Origin: Smallanthus sonchifolius
Lineage: Eukaryota > Streptophyta > Magnoliopsida > Asterales > Asteraceae
Direction: 5' to 3'
Length of the DNA stretch: 64,000 nucleotides
NCBI GenBank assembly: GCA_023525975.1
Contig: CM042042.1
Location: 49,425,880 to 49,489,879 of the forward strand
Every line of letters starts with the position of its first letter. The stretch's first letter is position 1. The translations under genes were made by a program, and so were the position numbers. Shown here one piece after another: positions 55,755 to 64,000 of this stretch. The notes under the pieces were generated by a model. It had not been told where the DNA came from, ran no database searches, and was given only the letters and a program-made list of their open reading frames with translations.

Positions 55755-56010
55755 CTATAAATAAATCAACAACACTATCACCAACATAATTCAACAACAT
55801 GAATTGCACCTCTGCTCATCGCCACCTTCCTCCTCATCTCCTCCGTCGTTGGATCCCAATCTCCATCTCCTGCACCAGCCTCAGGTAACCAATCAATTAA
55901 TGAATGTTTTTCATTTTGGATTTGATCATTTGATGTTGAAATGAGCGGACAGATCCGATGGGATGTGAGTCCAAGTTCGCGTATAATGTCGAGCTCGACA
56001 CATGTATTAT
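55755..56010 (+). pseudogene. Broken GASA/snakin paralogue
   Basis: A TATA box (55755-55762) and leader closely resemble those of the intact GASA gene at 59668. ATG is at 55799, but the signal peptide (LLIATFLLISSVVGS) and linker (QSPSPAPAS) run in another frame. Exon 1 ends at a GTAACC donor after 55884. After a CAG acceptor at 55952, a second exon starts (D)PMGCESKFAYNVELDTC, echoing the GTYGCDAKCGKRC start of GASA domains with most cysteines lost, then degenerates. So it is a dead tandem copy. The start codon frame error and cysteine loss are both disabling. Confidence 0.65.
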
Positions 56011-56309
56011 TTTATTTAGAGTATATTTTGGTTTTAATGTTTTGTTTAAAGTAATTATTTTAGTTTAATAATTTCAATTTGACATTTTTAGTTCTTGTGG
56101 TTTGTTAATTGTCTCAATCAACCATACGTTTCTAACATCATCTAACTTTTCTGTTAGTTTTTTATGATACATGTATTATTGAAATTGCAACTACTAGGTC
56201 TAGAATCCAGGTCACTAAATCACACAATGGATTACCACTAAAGTAGAAGCACATTCTGTTTAGGATCCCCAACATGAAATTTATATATATACATACACAC
56301 ACATATATA

Positions 56310-56998
56310 AAAGCCCATGTTTTATATAAGTTAAATAAATACAATTTGATATAAAACAGTATTTTCTATGAAAATTTGTATGTTCGGTGTTATTAGTCAT
56401 CCGTGAAATAAGAAATAATTAGAATTTTCTTATGATTTAGTAATTTTTAATAAAATATTAGAATATATGTTAGATATTTAATTATTTAACATCATCATTA
56501 TTTAACATGAGAGAAAAACGAAAAACAAAATTCTAGATTTCATCAGAAGTCGTCAAGTAGCAAGTGTATTATTTCATTTATTATAATATAGGTTAGAAAC
56601 CCTGTATATTATACAAGGTGAATAAATGCAGTGTTATATATACTTAGTAATAAAGATGTAATATTACATATTTTTCACATATTACATAATTTTTAATACA
56701 AATTTTAGAAACGTTATATAGTTATTTTTTAAAAATATTTTATAAAAATAATAAACGAAATGTTCAAACTATAAAAGTGTGTTATGAACAAATCTATTTT
56801 TTAATTAAAAAATATTTTATAAAAGTAGTTATAAAAATAATTATTATTTAATAGAAGAGAGATGTGTGAAACAAAAATTATAATTTTTTTATAGAAACTT
56901 GTGTCATTAAATATGAGAGAGAGACGAAAAAAAATGTTAAAGATGAACATGATAATGATATGTGACACCTAAAAACTTTATTTATTAGTATGTATAGA
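56310..56998 (-). mobile_element. Third- plus fourth-family Helitron-like pair
   Basis: 'aaagcccatgttttatataa' to 'ttattataatataggttaga' and on to 'attagtatgtataga' at 56998, before T. It has the same order as 25661-26386. The CTAG terminus of the first part is missing. Confidence 0.6.
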
Positions 56999-57733
56999 TT
57001 TGTTTCAGAAAACGAAGACCCCAAATATTTGTTTCAGAAAATGGAGGCCCCATATACTTAGGGCCCAAAGCCCTAGCCTACTTTGAGAACAAGGTGGGCT
57101 GTCTTTGCCCTTGATAATAATTTTTTTTTAAGTATAAACCCCACCATTCCTCCTTTATCATATTTAGTGGCGTAACTTAAACAATTAAATTGAGGGAGCT
57201 AAAAATATTGCATATAAAAAACAAAAATTTTTCACTAAATAAAGACCATAAATAAAAAAAATCAGTTCTTACATATAAACAACAAGGAAAGAAATAATTA
57301 CAACTCAACTCGACGACCTTTAAGGTTTTAAATTCATCAATAACTGATTTCGAATCAAAGTTTCTAGAAATTTCTCTTTCTGCATATTGTTGTATGTAAA
57401 TATGAATATGATTCTGGGCGTGTTCCACAACCATGTTTTAATTAGTGGATTTGTGAAAAGATTTGAGCTTTTGATTTGTACTACCCCTGTATCAAAGCCA
57501 TTTTGTTCTATTTTTTTGGATTTGCTGGTACAACGCCTACTCTTCAATCATCCCACGTAGGATCGATCCGTAGTAACCCCATATCAAGACCATTTTGTTC
57601 TATTTTATTCACTTTCCATTTTTATATATATAAACAAAATGACCCAATACCCATCTAGCCTAGGTTCGAAATTTTTTCTCCCAAATTTTTTACTTTAATT
57701 TTTTGTTTCTCACCTTTCTATCTATTGTTAATA
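56999..57733. other. Spacer with no supportable gene
   Basis: 57001-57120 repeats 'ttgtttcagaaaa(c/t)g(a/g)' twice and contains 'gggcccaaagccc', probably element debris. The open frames on the minus strand at 57177-57547 lack recognisable domains. Confidence 0.35.
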
Positions 57734-58441
57734 CTAGCTTAGAACTTGTATACTATACACAGAGTGAAAAATACCAATACATAAAATTGTTAAATTTTTA
57801 TGTATGTATTTTACTTGTGTAAAAATGTATTATACATATTAAGGATAAAAAGCAAAATTTGAAATATGTAAAAATTAATATATAATTATGTTTCGAAAAT
57901 ACATAAATAACTATTTAATTTAATTTGACTTTCTTTTACTATTTAAATGTAAATAAAATTTACATAATTAGATTTTAAATTTTTTATATAATAAGGGATA
58001 ATTTAAAATAAATGTGTTTTAATAGTATAATTCGTATTTTTTTCTTTAAAAATATATTATTATTAAAAGATAGATGTGTATTTAATAAGAGAAAGAGACG
58101 AGAAAAAATGATGAAAAATAAATATGAATGCGACACGTGTCATTAAAAACTTTTATTTATTAGGGAGGTGGGAGTCATGAGCGGGTTCAACTGCGGGCAC
58201 AGCGGGTACCACTCCCACTCCCATCGGGTAAGACGCAGGTATTGTTAGCGGGTTTTGGAACCCGCCGGAAGAAAGGGGAGAAAGCGGCTAAGTTTAAGGG
58301 TAAATAGCGGGTACCACCCCCACCATGAATGATAATTTGGGAGGTAGTTTGTCAAAATGAGGTGAAATATCAAATTGGTGAGCTTGTAAGGGTAGTTTAA
58401 AGTGGGAGACTACCACTCCCACCTCCCTTATATTGTAAAGA
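57734..58441 (-). mobile_element. Helitron interrupted by a Tourist-like MITE
   Basis: Minus-strand end ...AAGTTCTAAGCTAG at 57734 (A flank) and start TCTTTACAATATAA at 58441 (T flank). The terminal 'tttatttatta' is broken at 58163 by the MITE. Confidence 0.85.
58163..58427. mobile_element. PIF/Harbinger (Tourist-like) MITE, 265 bp
   Basis: The 13-bp terminal repeats GGGAGGTGGGAGT / ACTCCCACCTCCC are perfect and flanked by the TTA duplication (58160-58162 and 58428-58430) typical of PIF/Harbinger. Non-coding; inserted in the 5' terminus of a Helitron. Confidence 0.93.
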
Positions 58442-58877
58442 TATATATTTTTTATTAATTTTTTTCTGATTTTTTGTTTACAAATGCTTCATTAACTTAA
58501 TTTATTTTAAATTTTATACATGATCCAAACATTATACTTTTAATTTCTTTTAAATTTTATAGATGATGTAAAGATTATATTTTCAATTTAAATGCTTTAA
58601 TTAAGGTTAAAACACAGAATTATTATATAATAATTATTACTATTCCTAATTTTTTTTAATATTTAAAATCTTGTGTTTTAGTACACTCCAAATATAATCA
58701 CAGTATTGGTATTATCGGATCCGGTATCAGTATTTATTTTTATTGTAATAAAAAACAATCAAACTCCCCACTCCTGCCGTGTGACGTGAGAGAAAAACGA
58801 CCAGATTTTCGCCATGAAACGCGGGTGAAAAATCTAGTTGTCTTTAAAATTACAAGTTAACATTCAAAAAGTAAAAA
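58442..58877. other. AT-rich spacer
   Basis: No gene or delimited repeat seen. 58770-58835 is GC-richer without a frame. Confidence 0.4.
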
Positions 58878-59479
58878 GAGTAAACTGTCATTTTCGTCCC
58901 TGTGGTTTGGTCAAAATTGCCACTTTCATCCAATAGTTTGTTTTTTTGTATCTGGGTCCTCGTGGTTTTAAAATATTGCCATTTTCATCCTCGTGGTTTT
59001 AAAATATTGCCACTTTCATCCAGTCAGCTAACACCGTCCGTTTTTCTCAATTAAATGAGGGGTATTTCAGTCCTTTTACATATTTGTTTTATTTCTTCAT
59101 CTTTTTTACTCTCACTTTTTAATCATAGAAACAAGCGACGGAGGTGTTCCAGTGGTTCTCGTCGGAAACTGGTCAGGAAAAGAGGAAGAAGGCCAGCAGG
59201 TGGATGATTAAATTAGAGGTTAAATTGGGGATGATTAAAAAGTGAGAGTAAAAAAGATGAAAAAATAAAACAAATAAGTAAAAGGACTGAAATACCCCTC
59301 ATTTAACTGAGAAAAACGGACGGTGTTAGCTGACTGGATGAAAGTGGCAATATTTTAAAACCACGAGGATGAAAATGACAATATTTTAAAACCATGAGGA
59401 CCCAGATACAAAAAAACAAACTATTGGATGAAAGTGGCAATTTTGACCAAACCACAGGGACGAAAATGGCAGTTTACTC
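58878..59479. mobile_element. Foldback MULE, 602 bp
   Basis: Arms start GAGTAAACTGTCATTTTCG, or reversed GAGTAAACTGCCATTTTCG, and match for about 250 bp. A perfect 9-bp duplication AAGTAAAAA lies at 58869-58877 and 59480-59488. The ~110-bp centre (59130-59215) is GC-richer and probably captured. It ends 190 bp upstream of the GASA start codon, placing it in that promoter. Confidence 0.95.
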
Positions 59480-59620
59480 AAGTAAAAATAAACATGGGAG
59501 ATTAAAAAGGACATGTGAGTTGTTGAATCGTACTTTATTTAATTACATCCATATGGAATTGACCATGACTCATGGCCCAACAAAATCACATTACTCGTCC
59601 ACCCACTACACAATGACCAC

Positions 59621-59628
59621 TATAAATA
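59621..59628 (+). promoter_or_regulatory. TATA box of GASA gene
   Basis: TATAAATA, 47 bp before the ATG, in a context (cactATAAATA) shared with the broken paralogue at 55755. Confidence 0.75.
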
Positions 59629-59667
59629 CCAACACATACTACTCGCATTCCTCCATAATCCAACAAA

Positions 59668-60240
59668 ATGAACCACCTTCCGTTACCACTTCTGCTCATC
59701 GCCACCTTGCTCTTCACCTCCACTGCCGTAGTCGACTCCGACACCCCGGCATCTTCCCTCGCCCCATCCCCAACCCTAGGTACTCAAATTTACTCACATC
59801 CTTCGTCAATTTCTTGTGCGATCTGTTCCGTTTTGATGTTACATGTCAGGGGTTGCCTAAACGTACCCTACCCCCTAATTTTTAACGTACCCAACCCCTG
59901 AAAACATTAAACCAAAAAGGTTTTTTTTTGTATTTTACTTAATAAAAAGAGAATATTACTGATTTGACAAGTTAAAGGAAAGAGTACAACAATTAAATGT
60001 AACATATAATTAATTGGAACCTGTTGATTTCAAAATGGATGTGTAGGTACGTATGGATGCGATGCAAAGTGTGGGAAACGGTGTGCGAATGCGGGCTACC
60101 AAGAACGATGTCTAAAATACTGCGGGATCTGTTGCGACAAGTGCGAAGGGTGCGTTCCATCGAGTCCGTACGCAGACAAGGCTGAGTGCCCTTGCTATCG
60201 TGACTTGAAGAACTCAAAGGGGAAAGCCAAGTGCCCTTGA
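59668..60240 (+). CDS. GASA/snakin cysteine-rich secreted peptide
   Basis: Exons 59668-59779 and 60047-60240 (GT-AG, phase 1) give 101 residues. The N-terminus MNHLPLPLLLIATLLFTSTA is a clear signal peptide, followed by a short Ser/Pro linker. The rest is a complete GASA domain of about 60 residues with all 12 cysteines: CDAKCGKRC, CLKYCGICCDKCEGC, then CPC and the terminal KCP. GASA peptides are gibberellin-responsive, act in the apoplast in growth and organ formation, and some (snakins) are antimicrobial (family knowledge). The ATG at 59668 is the only one giving the signal peptide; a 163-codon open frame starting at 59394 lies in another frame and is spurious. A dead paralogue lies 3.9 kb upstream, and a MULE sits in its promoter. 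Confidence 0.95.
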
Positions 60241-61220
60241 TTAACTCTTCTACTTTTATATTTCAATTTTATATTATGTAATTCTAAAAGAACTATGTCA
60301 TTAATAAAAACTTTGACTTATTTATATTAATCATGACGGACAACGTTATGTATGTAAAAGGTACAAGGACTCTTTGTCTTAACCTTTTGTTTTATACTGA
60401 GCATATGAGATGAATTTTATCTTTATAGCCACTAAATATGTAAATAAATTCAGGGAGTTAATTACAGATACGAGTGAGTCTTAAATTCATCCATCCAATC
60501 AAAAATATTACACCTAATATTTTATTTTTATTTTCTTTTTAATTAAATATTTTGTTTAAGCTTTAATTTGATTTTTCTTAAATAACTTATGCTCGGTAAT
60601 TATTAAAAAAACGAAATACACGGGCTTGTTTATTTTATTTTTCTTAACATCCATGTATAAATTTTAACGAAAACGGAGTAGTTTAAAAAAAAAACTATTT
60701 TTCGCCACGTAAGTGGTTTATAATGAGTAGTTTTTTATTTATTCAAGAATGTATTTTTTTATTTTATAATTTAGTTTTTTATTTATTAAAAATAAAAACT
60801 TAGTTAGTTATTAAAAAATAAATACGGGCGTGAAACCACTACGCACCTTAGTGATTCCGGACAATAATTACCGCTGTGTCGCTGATATGATGGGAGGTGA
60901 AAGAAGATGACGTGAAACCACTAGGAATGACCTAATAAGCGTGTTAATAAAGACAAATTAATACTAGTATATAATTTTACGAGGTTGTGAACTCACAATA
61001 AGATGGTCAAAAATGCTTTTAATGTTTAAATGACAAACATGTTTTAATGTTTGTTTTTTAAATTTTTATATTTTTTTAATCAGCACTCACTTGGACCACT
61101 TAAGAACGAAACGGTTTCTAAAATCCCTCTCAAGCATCATAGCCCTTTTTAGCGAACCAACATTGAACAAACCTTAGCTATCTCCCTCCCATTTTCACCA
61201 GTGGGCAAGATCCGAAAGCA
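60241..61220. other. GASA 3' UTR and spacer
   Basis: A probable 3' UTR with 'attaataaaaact' lies near 60299. The remainder to 61200 is AT-rich with a modest GC-richer part (60820-60950) and no supportable gene. Confidence 0.4.
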
Positions 61221-61320
61221 GGGGCGGCTGAAGCTTTTTGGAAGCCTAAAGCGATTCCAAAAATTTGGGGCCTTTTTTTCCGAATGTCATTATTATGAAC
61301 TTTGGTAGCGACCATTTTGT
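61221..61320. mobile_element. hAT-like left end
   Basis: CAGGGGCGGCTGAAGC begins a segment with 'aagcctaaagcgattcc' and 'ggggcc' matching the hAT-like insertion at 36045-36110. The right end was not found. Confidence 0.45.
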
Positions 61321-61618
61321 GATTTTATAAAAGCTTCTAGACTAATTTATTTTAAAGTTAAAAAACTAAATCAAACAAATAAGAAAACTAAGTTATAGGC
61401 ATTAAAAACTAAACCAAACAAATTAAAACCAAATTGTTTGAAACATAAAGATGAAGAAGGAACCCATAAAAATTATGAACTTACTAAATTCCAAACATAT
61501 CATAATCAAATGGCAGCAATAGAGTAAACGTACCTTTGTCAACTTCCTCTACATGATTCTTGATATCGTAACCAAATAATCAGGTAGATCGACATTACAT
61601 TACATCGTAAAAAGTTTA

Positions 61619-62867
61619 GGGGGTGTTTGGTATGCCGGAATTCAACGAAATTAGAATTTGAATTCCATTCCTTTGGGTGTTTGGTTCGTAAAATTCGTTA
61701 GAATTGGAATCTGAATTCCATTCTTAACGTGTTTGGTAGAGAATGAAATTGGAATTAATTCATTCAAATTCCCTCAAATGAAAGATTTCAAATTCCTTCC
61801 AACTTGTGAATGAATTCAACTAAAGCAAATGGAATTTCTGACTACCGACCCTTGTCATCGTCACCGACCCTTGCGACCATTGCCGCCAACCCCGCCGCCA
61901 CCACCATCGCCGCCACCCCGACCATCCCCACCGCCCCCGCCACCTCCGCCAACCGCTGCATCCGACTCCGACCACCGCCGTCGACCACAAACGAAAATTC
62001 GACTATTTTTGTGATTTTTTTTATGAAACGAGGCAAACGAAATAAACATTTTGGTTTTTTTAGTTTTTAGTTATTTTTTGTTTTATTATTATTTTTTTAT
62101 TTTTCTTTATCTTTTTTTTGAGGATTATTGTATTTTAATAATCACACCTTTTACCAATTGGCCGATAATAATCCCAACTGAGAATATTCTTACCACCGGT
62201 CCCTACTTTCAAACTATTTTTTTACATTGGACTCATCGTTAAAAAAACTTAACGCCGTTAGAGTTTATATGACATGGACATCTGCAAACCGCCGGAAAGT
62301 CGAGCCAAGCTAGCAATGGTCTCGTGTTGGCTTTTGAAATTGGCTTTGGTGGTGTTTAACTGGTCTCGTTAAACACCACCGTTTTCTCTGTTTGGACTTT
62401 CCGGACCCACGAGACCAGTTAAACACCACCAGAGCCAATTTCAAAAGCCACCACGAGACCACTGCTAGCTTGGCTCGACTTTCCGGCGGTTTGCAGATGT
62501 CCACGTCATATAAACTCTAACGGCGTTAAGTTTTTTTAACGGGGGGTCCAATGTAAAAAAATAGTTTGAAAGTAGGGACCAGTGGTAAGAATATTCTCAG
62601 TTGGGATTATTATCGGCCAATTGGTAAAAGGTGGGATTATTAAAATCCAATAATCCTTTTTTTGAGGGGTTTTTTTTGCCTTATAAAAATCCAATTCCTT
62701 AATGATTGTTTTGTCAAATCAAATGTATTTAGAAATTCAAATTCCTTTAATAGATTCTAATTCCTTAAAATTCCAAATCCTTTGAACAAAATACAATTCC
62801 AAATCCAATTCCTTAAAATTCCAAATCAAATTCCAATTCCAACGAATTGCAGGAACCAAACGCCCCC
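61619..62867. mobile_element. PIF/Harbinger element with captured DNA and nested MULE
   Basis: It begins GGGGGTGTTTGGT and ends ACCAAACGCCCCC, flanked by TTA (61616-61618 and 62868-62870). The outer arms repeat 'ttggaattc/gaattccaa' motifs. 61845-61990 is a GC-rich (CCG/CCA)n-like stretch unlike the arms, probably captured. The MULE 62122-62656 is inserted with its own duplication. Without it the element is about 705 bp. No transposase. Confidence 0.88.
62122..62656. mobile_element. Near-perfect hairpin MULE, 535 bp, second copy
   Basis: Same length as 48560-49094 and only about five differences. The 9-bp duplication TTTTTTTGA is perfect (62113-62121 and 62657-62665). The high similarity implies recent movement of both copies. 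Confidence 0.95.
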
Positions 62868-62870
62868 TTA

Positions 62871-63430
62871 GTCTTTAACAAAGGAAGCAGTGAATTCACT
62901 TTTGAAATACAAGGATTGTATCTGCTCAGAATTCACAAAAGAAAATAGGATTAAAACCTGCATTTATACTAATTGTGTCTCATGCTTGAGTCTACATCAG
63001 AAGACTTGATTTTATTAGGAAACCATATCAAACGTATAAAATTTCAATCTCAATCCCTATAAGTCTATAACTTATTCAAAATTGACATATTATTATGAAT
63101 TAAAACAGGAAATGAATGAAATTAATATCATAAAGTTATACCAACCAAGGCCTAAACTACTTTATATCCATCAAAAAAGTAATCATCAACAGATTTCAAT
63201 GTATCACGTGAAAGACAATTCTTCTGGTGAAAAAAGAAGGATTTTTAAAACTTTTTGTGATCTGGCAGGAAAAGCAAATTCACCACTTTCATTTGAAAGT
63301 GTCGGTTTGCTTATTGGGATCATGGCGTCTGTTGATTCTCCCAATTGATGTTGCATGGTCGATTGCATTAATGATGGGACTTATCGACTTCTCCATGGAA
63401 TCCTTTCTCTGTCATTAATCCCAAGTGTCT
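62871..63430. other. Spacer with unassigned frames
   Basis: Open frames of 88 and 63 codons at 63082-63418 overlap; GC content rises near 63290-63410 but neither strand gives a protein I recognise. Confidence 0.3.
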
Positions 63431-64000
63431 GTGTATTTTACTAAATATAATTTTAGCTCCTCAAAATTTTTAAATATGAAAAATAACCCCTCAAATCTAT
63501 AAAAATTGACCCCACAATTTTATAAAATGTCATTTTAACACCCCCCATGTTTTTTAAAGTTCTAAGTTTATCCCTTGTAGTATATATAATTTGATTTTTC
63601 CATAATAATTTTAGTTAGTTTGTTATTTTTTTTTTCTTGATGTCGCGGTATATTTTTTATTAAAAACGATATTGTATACAAAATAAAGTGTTTTTTATGC
63701 ATTGTAGGTTATATCGACTGACGGTAACGTATTGCTACCGTGAAAAATGAGACTGACACTGACCGAAAAACATTGGTACCGTTATATAACTGTCTTTTAT
63801 GTATGTTTTGATATCCACAACCGAGTCGCAGTAACTTCATACGTTTCTTTTATGTATTTTACCACGTTTCTTTTTTTGTGCTTAGCCACGTTAATGTCAT
63901 CGCCTCAACCGTTTAAGGTCCGCCTCCTGTCGCGGTCGCGAGTGACAAAATTTATTTAACCATGTTTCTTTTTGTGCTTAACCACATTAATATCACCGCC
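63430..64000. repeat. Second copy of the 27780-28750 repeat
   Basis: 'cccttgtagtatatataatt', 'tgtcgcggtata', 'gcagtaacttcatac' and 'tttaaggtccgcctcctgtc' match the earlier copy in order. It runs off the window end. 'gtttctttttgtgctta(a/g)ccac' is repeated at about 63865 and 63963. Confidence 0.6.

Noticed and set aside
59394..59885. 163-codon frame overlapping the GASA gene
   Set aside because: It is in another frame, starts inside the upstream MULE arm, and reads through the GASA intron; the spliced GASA protein explains the region.

Overview
The window is nuclear DNA of a flowering plant, almost certainly a eudicot. The genes have introns with GT-AG borders and encode plant-only families (an NPH3/BTB protein, a clade-D PP2C, a GASA peptide). 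Spacers are AT-rich and packed with plant transposons. The style of the repeats suggests an asterid, perhaps Asteraceae, but that is a guess from repeat character and not shown by the genes. No rRNA, intact tRNA gene, CRISPR array or bacterial-type operon was seen.

Genes I can support by splicing exons by eye: (1) 3090-3773 (+), an 80-aa twin-CX9C mitoribosomal protein of the MRP10/mS37 type with a long 5'-UTR intron; (2) 6248-10575 (-), a 588-aa BTB-NPH3 protein (NRL family) in five exons, with transposons in two introns; (3) 38091-40462 (+), a 374-aa clade-D type 2C protein phosphatase in four exons; (4) 43351-43993 (+), a possible 77-aa proline-rich protein with a C-terminal membrane segment; (5) 59668-60240 (+), a 101-aa GASA/snakin secreted cysteine-rich peptide, with a broken paralogue 3.9 kb upstream (55755-56010). 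A single stranded casein kinase II alpha exon lies at 25379-25461.

The rest is mobile-element territory, and many elements could be delimited to the base by target-site duplications. 11-17 kb holds a dead hAT transposase, two MULE-type elements with perfect 9-bp duplications (one carrying captured GC-rich DNA) and a small hAT MITE. 16-19.3 kb holds a 2.1-kb long-TIR element full of a degenerate minisatellite, then TA-microsatellite-flanked inverted-repeat elements. 20-25 kb is a dispersed repeat present three times, one copy invaded by a 2.6-kb solo LTR whose edge has been tandemly duplicated. 25-32 kb and 44-58 kb are dominated by short non-autonomous Helitrons (5' TC, 3' hairpin plus CTAG, insertion between A and T), several nested precisely inside each other. 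33132-37280 is a 4.1-kb MULE holding a gag-only LTR retrotransposon and a hAT-like insert. 49829-51764 is a non-autonomous LTR element. 61619-62867 is a PIF/Harbinger element invaded by a 535-bp foldback MULE whose near-twin lies at 48560-49094.

The genes are unrelated housekeeping or signalling genes and do not form a pathway. The coherent biology here is the layered transposon history: at least seven insertions can be placed inside other elements at base-pair level. No obviously new enzymatic or defence system was found; the best candidates for something undescribed are the Helitron family with iterated terminal hairpins, the near-perfect hairpin MULE family and the small two-exon membrane-protein gene.
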